NCBI GenBank assembly: GCA_045646925.1
Contig: JAZRLQ010000075.1
Span: 1-22,857, forward strand
DNA length: 22,857 nucleotides
Direction of reading: 5' to 3'
Source: QALR01 sp045646925
Lineage (GTDB): Bacteria > Bacillota > Clostridia > Oscillospirales > CAG-272
This document shows positions 1 through 6,844 of the stretch, in pieces; position 1 is the stretch's first letter; every line of letters starts with the position of its first letter. Made by a program: the position numbers and the translations under genes. The notes beneath the pieces were generated by a model. The model worked only from the letters and a program-made list of their open reading frames with translations. It was not told the DNA's origin and did not search any database.

Positions 1-1049
1 ATACGGATATCGTCCGTCGGGACCTTGAAGACGAGACCGTCGTCGGAATCCTTGCAACGAATGCTATCATCAATGAGAAGGTATCCGTCCTCAATGCCGA
101 CGAGCGTGCCCGCAAGCATCTCCTCGTACGGCTCAAACGCCGTTTTCTCCGCATTTTTCTTTGCGTAGGAGATCACACGCTTTGCGGCTTCCTCACCGAT
201 ATCGTACACGTAGCGGTATTCGAAAACGTTGGTCGAGATATAGCCGTCCTCAGTCACGTAGAAGACCTTTTTGTATACGCCGAGCGCCTCCGACGTTGCG
301 GTAAAGCTGATATAATTCTTTCCCCTGATATCGTTATTTCCCGCCGTTTCACTCTCGTCGACGGCGTACGCGCCCTCGCATTCCGAAAGAAGCGCCATGA
401 TATCGATACCGTTATTCAAACGGAAATCTCCCGTTTCTTTTCCGTTCTCATATACTGAAAAGCGTTCAAAACTGAGCGTGTTTCCGAGATCGTAAAGAGC
501 CATCAGCTCACCGAAGGTCTCGGGCGCTTTTTCCGTTCGGTTCAGATAGACGTAATATCCGCCGTCCATCTCGGCCGCAAGCATATAATCCTCCGAAATA
601 CCGTTGATCTTGTATACGGTGAATGATTCCGTATGCGTTGTATCGGTATAATCGTCGAATCCGCTTCCCGTACCGACACCGAGCGCTTCACCGAGCAACG
701 CTTTCCGTATCGTGTTTGCTCTCGAGTGATAAACGGTTCCGTTGAAGCTGATTTCAAAAAATCTTTCGGGATCCGTCCGATATTCCCATGGATAGACGTA
801 GTATCCCGCTTCGGTTCCCTGATACGAATCGTTTTTGTAATTTCGTTCAATTCCGCCGACAAGAACGGCGCCTCCGCTCATCGCGGGCAGGATCAGAAGC
901 ACCGCCGTCACGACCACCATCAAGCAAGCCGCGATCGAGCCCCATTTCAAAAAACGGATCGACTGTGCGTTTCTTTTATATGTGACAGCCTCGCTTACGA
1001 GATCGCCGTCGATATGACCGATAGCGTCACAAATTCTTGTTTTCTTCAT
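1..1049 (-). CDS. anti-sigma-like single-pass membrane protein (3' end cut by window edge)
   Basis: Reading from ATG at 1049 leftward gives at least 349 codons with no stop before the edge. Residues 1-33 are hydrophilic and probably cytoplasmic, beginning MKKTRICDAIGHIDGDLVSE. A single strongly hydrophobic segment follows at about residues 37-57, then a long, Tyr- and Asp-rich domain predicted outside the membrane. The start codon overlaps the stop of the upstream sigma-factor gene (ATGA), and an AAGGAGG site lies inside the end of that gene, so the two are translationally coupled. In Clostridia, genes in this position with a short cytoplasmic N-terminus, one membrane segment and a large external domain usually encode the cognate anti-sigma factor. 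That role is inferred from context; I recognise no named domain in the external part. Confidence 0.8.
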   Translation of the reverse strand, partial: MKKTRICDAIGHIDGDLVSEAVTYKRNAQSIRFLKWGSIAACLMVVVTAVLLILPAMSGGAVLVGGIERNYKNDSYQGTEAGYYVYPWEYRTDPERFFEISFNGTVYHSRANTIRKALLGEALGVGTGSGFDDYTDTTHTESFTVYKINGISEDYMLAAEMDGGYYVYLNRTEKAPETFGELMALYDLGNTLSFERFSVYENGKETGDFRLNNGIDIMALLSECEGAYAVDESETAGNNDIRGKNYISFTATSEALGVYKKVFYVTEDGYISTNVFEYRYVYDIGEEAAKRVISYAKKNAEKTAFEPYEEMLAGTLVGIEDGYLLIDDSIRCKDSDDGLVFKVPTDDIR

Positions 1050-1600
1050 ATAGAGATCCCCTCCTTGATCAGATATTCCTTTAGCTTATTTCGCGTATGG
1101 AAAAGCATATTTTTGACCTTGCTTTCGGTGAAGCCGAAGCGCCTCGCAATATCTCCGACGGAATCGAAGAAATAATATTTTCGGATAAATACGTTTCTCA
1201 CGTCCGCATTTTCGTTTCGCAGAAAATCGCTGATCGCTTTTCCGATCCCTTCGTCTGTGAGACTGCCTTCCACGCGCTCGTCGGGCAATATTTCGGCAAG
1301 CTCATCCAGCGATACCAGCACCGCCTGCGAGCGCATTTGCCTCGACGCCGCCTCCACTCGCTTCAAAGAAAGATTCCGCGTGATCCCGCATACGAACGCC
1401 GTCAGATTGTTCGGCCTCGTCGGCGGAACGGCGTTCCATACGCCGATATACGTATCGCTTACGCATTCCTCCGAGTCTTCCCTGTTATGCAGAATGTTAT
1501 AAGCGATCTTATGGCACAGCTTGCCGTATTTGATATCCGTCTCTCTGATCGCCCGCTCGTCGCGCGCAAAATACATCTCGATGATACGAAGATCGTCCAT
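1046..1600 (-). CDS. ECF-type RNA polymerase sigma factor
   Basis: 184-residue sigma-70 family protein. Region 2 lies at about residues 25-85, with the characteristic stretch YNILHNREDSEECVSDTYIG and the aromatic VWNAVPP. A short linker follows, then region 4 at about 120-178 with the helix-turn-helix DSVGDIARRFGFTESKVKNM and the ending HTRNKLKEYL. There is no region 1.1 or region 3, which fits the extracytoplasmic-function group that redirects RNA polymerase to a small regulon. I chose the ATG at 1600 because GGAGGTG sits six bases upstream; a longer reading frame from 1672 has no ribosome binding site and adds 24 non-conserved residues. The stop overlaps the start of the anti-sigma-like gene by four bases. 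A promoter-like element and a cre-type palindrome lie upstream. Confidence 0.92.
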   Translation of the reverse strand: MDDLRIIEMYFARDERAIRETDIKYGKLCHKIAYNILHNREDSEECVSDTYIGVWNAVPPTRPNNLTAFVCGITRNLSLKRVEAASRQMRSQAVLVSLDELAEILPDERVEGSLTDEGIGKAISDFLRNENADVRNVFIRKYYFFDSVGDIARRFGFTESKVKNMLFHTRNKLKEYLIKEGISI

Positions 1601-1623
1601 ATCCTTCACCTCCTTTTTCGTTC

Positions 1624-1637
1624 TGAAAGCGCTTTCA
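1624..1637. promoter_or_regulatory. perfect cre-like palindrome (possible CcpA site)
   Basis: The 14-base sequence TGAAAGCGCTTTCA is a perfect palindrome and matches the catabolite-responsive element consensus TGWAARCGYTWNCA at every position. It lies 24-37 bases upstream of the sigma-factor start codon, next to the ribosome binding site and at or just after the predicted transcription start. A CcpA-type protein bound here would be expected to repress the sigma operon. Binding is inferred; the regulator gene is not in the window. Confidence 0.6.
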
Positions 1638-1642
1638 TCCCA

Positions 1643-1672
1643 TATGTACGTTTTTTTCGCCTTTCGTCTCAA
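1643..1672 (-). promoter_or_regulatory. possible promoter of the sigma/anti-sigma operon
   Basis: On the minus strand TTGAGA (1667-1672) and TACATA (1643-1648) are separated by 18 bases. The -10 element is imperfect. If sigma controls its own operon, a second ECF-type promoter could exist in this interval, but I cannot define one. Confidence 0.35.
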
Positions 1673-1744
1673 AATTTACGCAGATCGTCTAAATTTTTCG
1701 TTTGCAAAACAGATCGCTTGCTTTTTAACGTCATTGAACGTCAA

Positions 1745-1773
1745 AAATGCCTCTCCGAGAAGGAAAGGCATTT
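1745..1773 (-). terminator. terminator of the rhamnosidase operon
   Basis: AAATGCCT (1745-1752) pairs with AGGCATTT (1766-1773) around a 13-base loop that can pair further. On the minus strand it begins 12 bases past the stop of the pyridoxamine-oxidase-fold gene and ends in a short T run. Confidence 0.65.
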
Positions 1774-1785
1774 CGTATATCATTT

Positions 1786-2178
1786 TCAGAACTCGACGGT
1801 CTCGGGCGCTTTTCCGAAAGCGCTGAAGGTTGCCGTCGCGTTTTTCATGTAAAGCACCTGCGTGTTGCCATCGTTTTCGTCGTACATACCGCGCAGATTG
1901 GGATAAGCATCGAGCATGGACTTCTTCGCTTCATAGCGATCGTCCTCGACAAGCTCGCAAGCAACGCGGATCCACGCGCCGTCGCAGAATGCGCAGATCT
2001 CCGCCTTCGGATTTGCGGCAAGCTGACGACTCGTCGGCTTGATCTTGCCCGTCTGGATATAGAGCTTGCCCTCGAATTCATTGACCGTGCCGAAGGGGCG
2101 GACTCTCGGCTGATCGCCCTCGACCGTCGCAAGATAATAAACGTGAGCCTTCTTCAAAAATTCATATACGCGTTTCAT
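1786..2178 (-). CDS. pyridoxamine 5'-phosphate oxidase-fold family protein
   Basis: 130 residues, the usual length for single-domain flavin-reductase-like split-barrel proteins. The N-terminal pattern LKKAHVYYLATVEGDQPRVR followed by PFGTVNEFEGKLYIQTGKIK is the hallmark of the family, with the strand-turn-strand segment that binds FMN or F420 phosphate. ANPKAEICAFCDGAWIRVACE at about residues 54-74 is the second conserved block. Family members bind flavin or related cofactors and often act as reductases or cofactor-binding proteins of unknown substrate. A true pyridoxine oxidase is unlikely because the protein is short and lacks the family's C-terminal part. Start: ATG 2178 with AAGGAG eight to nine bases upstream. 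Only 23 bases separate it from the upstream P-loop gene, so it is the last gene of the rhamnosidase operon. Confidence 0.85.
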   Translation of the reverse strand: MKRVYEFLKKAHVYYLATVEGDQPRVRPFGTVNEFEGKLYIQTGKIKPTSRQLAANPKAEICAFCDGAWIRVACELVEDDRYEAKKSMLDAYPNLRGMYDENDGNTQVLYMKNATATFSAFGKAPETVEF

Positions 2179-2201
2179 AAAACCTTCTCCTTTTTTATTA
2201 A

Positions 2202-2867
2202 TCAGATAAGCCCGAAATGACGGGCAACCGTATTACAAACCTCTTCTCTCGTATCCTTGCCGTTATCCTCGCGGACAACGGTGAAAAATCCACTGTTTGC
2301 GTATTCGTCATAATGCTCGCGGCTATTGATCCGCTCAAGACCGCGACGGTAATTCGCCATCACGGCTTCGGGATCGTCGCAGCTTTCGATGACGTTCAGC
2401 AAAAATCGTTTTTCGGGATCGTCGCGGTCGAAAAAGCGCTCCACGCTCATCGACTGCGGCGAAAGCATGACCGCCACGTGATGATAATCGGATATCTCGC
2501 GCAAAAGATCGAGCGGAATATTGGTATCGACGATCACCCTTCCCTTTCCGGAAAGAGCGATCAGCGCCGCTATCTCGAACTCCGCCGCTTCTCTGCCGAC
2601 GCTGTAGATCCAGCGCTCGTATTCCTCAGGCGTACGGGTAACGAAATCACGCCAATCGACGAGCATTTTATTATAGCAAATATCGGGATGCGTCTGCGGC
2701 GTGGCAACGGCGTTTGCAATATCCATATGATAATTCTCGCCGCAACAGATCATGCCGTAGCGCTCCGCGAGCATTTTCACCGTCGTGGATTTGCCCGCGT
2801 ACGCAGTACCCGTAATAAAATACACGTCCTTCAGATAGTGCTTAATAATGTTATTTTCGATCTTCAC
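2202..2867 (-). CDS. P-loop NTPase, small-molecule-kinase-like
   Basis: 221 residues. A clear Walker A motif GTAYAGKST occupies about residues 20-28, directly after a hydrophobic beta strand (VYFIT). A hydrophobic strand at about 114-119 ending RVIVDTN may be the Walker B-like region, and an Arg/Asp-rich stretch FFDRDDPEKRF near 153 resembles the lid of nucleotide or shikimate-type kinases. The substrate is unknown. I chose GTG at 2867 because GGGAG precedes it by nine bases; a TTG at 2897 is in frame but lacks a ribosome binding site and would overlap the upstream SGNH gene by eight bases. The gene lies 22 bases after that gene and 23 before the next, in a tight operon. It may phosphorylate a product of the upstream hydrolases or simply be a housekeeping kinase; neither is shown. 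Confidence 0.8.
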   Translation of the reverse strand: MKIENNIIKHYLKDVYFITGTAYAGKSTTVKMLAERYGMICCGENYHMDIANAVATPQTHPDICYNKMLVDWRDFVTRTPEEYERWIYSVGREAAEFEIAALIALSGKGRVIVDTNIPLDLLREISDYHHVAVMLSPQSMSVERFFDRDDPEKRFLLNVIESCDDPEAVMANYRRGLERINSREHYDEYANSGFFTVVREDNGKDTREEVCNTVARHFGLI

Positions 2868-2889
2868 CGTTTCGTTCTCCCATTCCAAT

Positions 2890-3600
2890 TCAACCAAGCA
2901 GCGTTCTTATCAATTCGTATGCGAAGACCTTGTGCATTTCTCTCGACGGATGGTTGATACGGTTGCAAAGAAGCTCCGTCGTATCCACACCGCACGCCGC
3001 GAGATTTTTCCAGATCGCATAGCAATCGCAAACGGGGACGTTCTTTTCGCGGCAGATCTCTCTTGCTCTTTCGATATGCGCGTCGAAAACGCCCGACACC
3101 TGTCTTTGCATGGTTCCCTTTGCGATGGTTTCCATATCCTCGCCCGCAAGCAAGGTCTGACTGATCTCCGAATTCATCATATTGGGCGTCATAAAGATGA
3201 CTTCGCTTCCCGCGTTTCTCAGACAATCGAAGATCTCCGCGAGCGCATTGACGTAGCGTTCGGCGTAGATGACCTTATCGCCGCAATCGTTCAGACCGTA
3301 GCAAACGACCGTCAGATCAGGCTTATGACGAGCCACGTCGTTTTCCACGCGCTTCGCGCCGTTACGCGCGTGATCGCCTGAAATACCCGCATTGACCGAA
3401 TGAAAGGAAACGCTCGGGAACAGATATTTCAGCATACCCATGAAGCAGCTTGCATATCCGTTTTCGGGATCGTCAACACCGCCGATACCGCCGTCCTCTT
3501 TTCTGAAAAGCTCAAAAGCACCGTACGTTACGCTGTCACCGAGAAACGCGATCTTTACGCCCTCGGCGGGATTCAATTTGATTTTTTCAAGAATCTTCAT
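2890..3600 (-). CDS. SGNH/GDSL-family hydrolase (esterase-like)
   Basis: 236 residues with SGNH blocks in order: GDSVTYG at 21-27 (nucleophile Ser23), the Gly of NAGISGD near 72-75, GLND at 102-105 (Asn104), and a C-terminal NRINHPS with His217. The usual Asp three residues before the His is not evident (Arg is there), as in some SGNH subgroups acting on carbohydrates. The family removes acyl groups from sugars, lipids or polysaccharides. There is no signal peptide, so it is cytoplasmic. Its ATG overlaps the stop of the rhamnosidase gene (ATGA), with GAGGAGG upstream, showing coupled translation. The pairing with a rhamnosidase suggests removal of an ester from a rhamnosylated substrate, which is inference. 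Confidence 0.9.
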   Translation of the reverse strand: MKILEKIKLNPAEGVKIAFLGDSVTYGAFELFRKEDGGIGGVDDPENGYASCFMGMLKYLFPSVSFHSVNAGISGDHARNGAKRVENDVARHKPDLTVVCYGLNDCGDKVIYAERYVNALAEIFDCLRNAGSEVIFMTPNMMNSEISQTLLAGEDMETIAKGTMQRQVSGVFDAHIERAREICREKNVPVCDCYAIWKNLAACGVDTTELLCNRINHPSREMHKVFAYELIRTLLG

Positions 3601-5798
3601 ATGTTTTCCTCCTCAAAGGGAATCAAAAATTCGTTTCTGCCCGTCTGCAGTGTCTTTCCGCGGAAGATAACTTCCATATTTTCGGGAATGCGCACCGTGT
3701 AGCGAACACTGTTTTCCTCGAAGCACCATGCGGCGTCGATCCTGCCGCGGATCGTCTCCGTATGACCGCTTGCGTGACCGAGCGCGCGGATAAATCTCGG
3801 CTTCAGCTCAATACGGGCAAACCCGGGCGCGTCCGCGCTCGGCTCGATACCGAGCAGACTGCGGTAGAACCAGGAGATGACGCCCGCGAACATATGATGG
3901 TTATGAGAGCCGTCATTTTCGCCCTCCCAGCGTTCCCAAAGCGTCGTCGCGCCGTGATTGTACCACGTGCGGTAGCCCGGCTCCGTTTCTGTGATCATGC
4001 GATACGCGAGATCGGCTCTGCCGCATTCGGAAAGCGCGTGATACAGATACTGTACGCCGACCATGCCCGAGGTCAGACGAAGCTCGTCGCGTTCGACCGC
4101 CGCCACAAGCTGCTTTCTGATCACGTCGCCGTCGCGATAAAGACCCGTCATGATAAGCATCGCAAGCGAGCTTTGCTGATCGATCACGCAACGTCCGTCG
4201 CCGTCAAGATAACGGTCGAGAAAGGCTTCCTTTTCTTTTTCGTAATAGCTCTCCCATTTTTCAACGTCCGTTCCCTGCAATCTGTGCGCGAAGAGCGTGA
4301 CGTCAAGTGCCTTCATGAAATAGAAATCGCGCACGAAATTTTTCGGAACGACCTTGCTGCAGGTATATCCCATCCAGTCGCCGTATGTGAAGGTGTGTCC
4401 CTTCGCGATCATGCCCGAAAGATAACCGATATAGCGCTCAAAATACGGAATGGCATCCATCAGCATGGAGCTATCCCCCGTATAAAGATACGTACGGTAC
4501 GGAAGCTCGTAGAGCAAGCCATCGCAGATGGGACCTGCATCGAATCCCCAACCGGATGAAGGAATGACACCGGGAAGCGCTCCGTCCTCTCTCATGCTCG
4601 ATTTCAGATCCTCAAACCATTTGCGGAAAAGAGGCACGATATCGAAATTGATGAGCGCCTGCTCGACCGAAGCCTGCGCATCGTTTGCCCAACCCAGCTT
4701 TTCTCTGGTCGGACAGTCGGTCAGACTCCAGAAAAGATTGGAGTACGTGGAGCGGATGCCCGCGTTATAGATATAATTCAACACCTCGTTATCCGAAGCG
4801 AAGGAGGAACGGCGCGCAACGTCCTGATGGATGAAATACGCGCGCATGGAATCGGGATCGGGCGCCTTGCGAAGTCCCTCGATCAGCACGTAACGGAATC
4901 CGTGATAGGAAAACTTCGGCTTGAAGGTATCGACACCGCCCGAAGCGATCATTTTATTGATATGGAAAGGAGATTCGGGATAGAAATGCTTTGAGTTCAT
5001 GCGGTTGTATTTGGGACAGAGGTTTTCGTCCACCTCCTCCGTATAGCGAAAGACGATCTCGTCACCCGCCTCGGCTGTGAGCGTGATCTCCATGTAACCC
5101 GACATCGTAAGCCCGAAATCAACGAGATAACCGCTCTCCGTACGGGTGATCGAACGGGGCGCGTATACCTCCGTCTCACGAATGGGCTGACATCCGATCG
5201 GACGAAGCTCGCCCGTGACGGCCTTTTCTCTGACGATCGCGGGGCGCCAATCGCCGTCATCGTAGCCCTCGTATAACCAGGAATCGTCCGCGCGGCGCGC
5301 GTCGTAATACTCGCCGCTTCTCAGATGGCTATAGATGATCGGAGAATGCTCCTTGCTCGCGCGGAAGCTCTCGTCGCTGACGAGAACGCTTTCTCCGTTG
5401 ACAACGAGGGAGAGCAAAAACTGAGGCGCGTCGCGGAACGCGGCTTCGTTATAGATCCACGGCGTGCGGAAGGATTCGTTGAAAAATCCGTTGCCCACGA
5501 TCACGCCGATCGTATTCATTCCCTTCTTCAGAAAATCGGTCACGTCATATTCGTCAAACCAGAGTATCTTGCCGTAATCACTGACGGCGGAAATGAAAAT
5601 ATCGTCTGTGATCCGCTTGCCGTTGATATAATATTCGGCAAATCCGGGACTCTGCACGAAAATACGCGCCTCGCGGATATCCTCCGTAAGCGTAAATTCT
5701 CTGCGGAAAAGCGGAATGGGATCGTAAAGAGAAAACTCCGACGGAGTCTCATCGGCTTTGATATATTTTGCTTGATAAAACGGATATTTCGACATCAT
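3597..5798 (-). CDS. alpha-L-rhamnosidase, glycoside hydrolase family 78
   Basis: 733 residues. N-terminal beta-sandwich domains occupy about 1-310, including a family-typical segment with GYLVDFGLTMSGY near 223-235. The (alpha/alpha)6 catalytic barrel at about 330-660 carries the GH78 signature DCPTREKLGWANDAQ at 361-375, where Asp361, Glu366 and Asp373 match the conserved acids. TTLWERWEG at 618-626 supplies Glu622, the equivalent of the general base. A C-terminal beta domain ends the protein. GH78 enzymes invert and release terminal L-rhamnose from plant glycosides or polysaccharides. There is no signal peptide, so it acts on imported oligosaccharides or glycosides. Two adjacent ATG codons (5798 and 5795) follow AAAGGA; the first is given. 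It is the first gene of a four-gene operon with its own promoter. No transporter or rhamnose isomerase gene is nearby. Confidence 0.95.
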   Translation of the reverse strand: MMSKYPFYQAKYIKADETPSEFSLYDPIPLFRREFTLTEDIREARIFVQSPGFAEYYINGKRITDDIFISAVSDYGKILWFDEYDVTDFLKKGMNTIGVIVGNGFFNESFRTPWIYNEAAFRDAPQFLLSLVVNGESVLVSDESFRASKEHSPIIYSHLRSGEYYDARRADDSWLYEGYDDGDWRPAIVREKAVTGELRPIGCQPIRETEVYAPRSITRTESGYLVDFGLTMSGYMEITLTAEAGDEIVFRYTEEVDENLCPKYNRMNSKHFYPESPFHINKMIASGGVDTFKPKFSYHGFRYVLIEGLRKAPDPDSMRAYFIHQDVARRSSFASDNEVLNYIYNAGIRSTYSNLFWSLTDCPTREKLGWANDAQASVEQALINFDIVPLFRKWFEDLKSSMREDGALPGVIPSSGWGFDAGPICDGLLYELPYRTYLYTGDSSMLMDAIPYFERYIGYLSGMIAKGHTFTYGDWMGYTCSKVVPKNFVRDFYFMKALDVTLFAHRLQGTDVEKWESYYEKEKEAFLDRYLDGDGRCVIDQQSSLAMLIMTGLYRDGDVIRKQLVAAVERDELRLTSGMVGVQYLYHALSECGRADLAYRMITETEPGYRTWYNHGATTLWERWEGENDGSHNHHMFAGVISWFYRSLLGIEPSADAPGFARIELKPRFIRALGHASGHTETIRGRIDAAWCFEENSVRYTVRIPENMEVIFRGKTLQTGRNEFLIPFEEENI

Positions 5799-5845
5799 GC
5801 GTATTCCTTTCCGAAGCGTAAGCTTCCTTGCTTTTGAAAATCCGT

Positions 5846-5860
5846 GGGGCGATCCGCCCC
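5846..5860 (-). other. GC-rich hairpin in the 5' leader of the rhamnosidase mRNA
   Basis: GGGGCG (5846-5851) and CGCCCC (5855-5860) form a six-pair stem with a three-base loop. Given the promoter at 5875-5903 it would start about eight bases into the roughly 70-base leader. It has no T run, so it is not an obvious terminator. It may stabilise the message or be an operator. Confidence 0.45.
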
Positions 5861-5874
5861 TTCACATTGATTTC

Positions 5875-5903
5875 ATTGTAACATAGCTTAAGATCAAAGT
5901 CAA
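5875..5903 (-). promoter_or_regulatory. sigma-A promoter of the rhamnosidase operon
   Basis: Minus strand TTGACT (5898-5903), a 17-base spacer and TACAAT (5875-5880). Transcription would begin near 5868, about 70 bases before the rhamnosidase start. Confidence 0.8.
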
Positions 5904-5904
5904 G

Positions 5905-5920
5905 CGGAGCGCTTGCTCCG
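5905..5920 (-). terminator. short hairpin after the radical SAM gene
   Basis: CGGAGC (5905-5910) and GCTCCG (5915-5920) form a six-pair stem with a four-base loop, 10 bases after the radical SAM stop. The following sequence is only moderately T-rich and is already the -35 box of the next promoter, so termination may be partial. Confidence 0.5.
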
Positions 5921-5930
5921 ATCGGTTTGA

Positions 5931-6677
5931 TCAAGGGTGATAATCGCGCAAGATATCCATGATATCCCGCTCGTACAGATTGCCGCCGAGAGCGTCGCCG
6001 TTCGGATCGAAGGACACGCACCTCACGTCCGTCGGATCCTCCACGTATGGATTTGCGACCGTCTCGGTGAAATATTCGCCGAGATATTTTTTCGCGTTGC
6101 CCTCGGGGAAAATCACGTTGCCCTCGTTTTCCTCGATGCCCATCGCGCGAAATTCGAGAAGGATCCTTCTCGTTTCCGGATTATATGGATTTTCGTCCTC
6201 GGGACTGACGAGCCACGCGGGCTGCATACGGATCGGAACGCCTCTTTTTTTCAATTCCGATGCAAAAAGCTTGACGGGCTCGATCGGGATCGTCTCCTGA
6301 TGAAACGCATCCGCGGAAAGCAGAACGTCGTTGACGCCGCACGCGGCAAGTCCCTCTGCGACCGCCGCAATGCGCGCGGGATCCTTCGAAAACCACCCGT
6401 TCGTGATGACCTGTCTTTTTTCAACGCCCATATCGCGCGCCGCCGATTGAACGGCGTACACCGCCTCGGGATACAGAGGCGGCTCGCCGCCGAACGTCAT
6501 CACAGTACGGATCGGATACGCGGACGCGATCTTCCGAACGGCATCCGCCGCCTTTTCGGGATCGATCCTCTCGCCGCGGACGCAGTGATCGCCCTCGGAG
6601 CAGTGCTTGCATTTGCCCGTGCAGGCGTATGTGATCACAAATTCGATCTTTTTCAGATTTTGCAGATATCGGTTCAT
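5931..6677 (-). CDS. radical SAM protein of unknown substrate
   Basis: 248 residues. Near the N-terminus the motif ACTGKCKHC supplies Cys19, Cys23 and Cys26, the CxxxCxxC ligands of the 4Fe-4S cluster that cleaves S-adenosylmethionine. FGGEPPLYPE at 62-71 is the GGEP motif that binds the SAM amino group. VITNGWFSKDP and LLSADAFHQE follow as strands of a partial TIM barrel. The C-terminal VSFDPNGDALGGNLYERDIMDIL resembles the start of a SPASM-type tail, with one Cys and none of the later cluster cysteines, so no auxiliary cluster is expected. Start: ATG 6677 with GGAG six bases before; the longer frame to 6752 has no ribosome binding site. It has its own promoter and a hairpin after it, so it appears to be transcribed alone. 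No precursor peptide gene is visible, so the substrate cannot be named. Confidence 0.9.
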   Translation of the reverse strand: MNRYLQNLKKIEFVITYACTGKCKHCSEGDHCVRGERIDPEKAADAVRKIASAYPIRTVMTFGGEPPLYPEAVYAVQSAARDMGVEKRQVITNGWFSKDPARIAAVAEGLAACGVNDVLLSADAFHQETIPIEPVKLFASELKKRGVPIRMQPAWLVSPEDENPYNPETRRILLEFRAMGIEENEGNVIFPEGNAKKYLGEYFTETVANPYVEDPTDVRCVSFDPNGDALGGNLYERDIMDILRDYHP

Positions 6678-6710
6678 ACTCTTCTCCTTTTCTGCGGTTT
6701 CTTTACTTTC

Positions 6711-6739
6711 ATCATAGCAGAAAAAACGTCCGCGCGCAA
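6711..6739 (-). promoter_or_regulatory. promoter of the radical SAM gene
   Basis: Minus strand TTGCGC (6734-6739), a 17-base spacer and TATGAT (6711-6716). It is divergent from the kinase promoter 40 bases away, so one regulator could serve both. Confidence 0.6.
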
Positions 6740-6778
6740 GAGTTATCTGCATTCCATATCCGAATTTTCTCCGCGATA

Positions 6779-6807
6779 TTGAAAAAGCGAAAAAGTTGTG
6801 TTATAAT
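6779..6807 (+). promoter_or_regulatory. sigma-A promoter of the sugar kinase gene
   Basis: TTGAAA (6779-6784), a 17-base spacer and a perfect TATAAT (6802-6807). The leader would be about 30 bases, which rules out starts upstream of the ATG at 6830. Confidence 0.8.
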
Positions 6808-6844
6808 GGTGGCAAATGAAATTCTTTTTATGAAAAGAGGACTT

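Noticed and set aside
633..1175. 180-codon plus-strand frame near the left edge
   Set aside because: Antisense to the anti-sigma-like and sigma genes, which have coupled starts and recognisable features.
5846..5860. GGGGCG/CGCCCC stem considered as the terminator of the radical SAM gene
   Set aside because: It lies downstream of the rhamnosidase promoter and has no T run; the stem at 5905-5920 is better placed.
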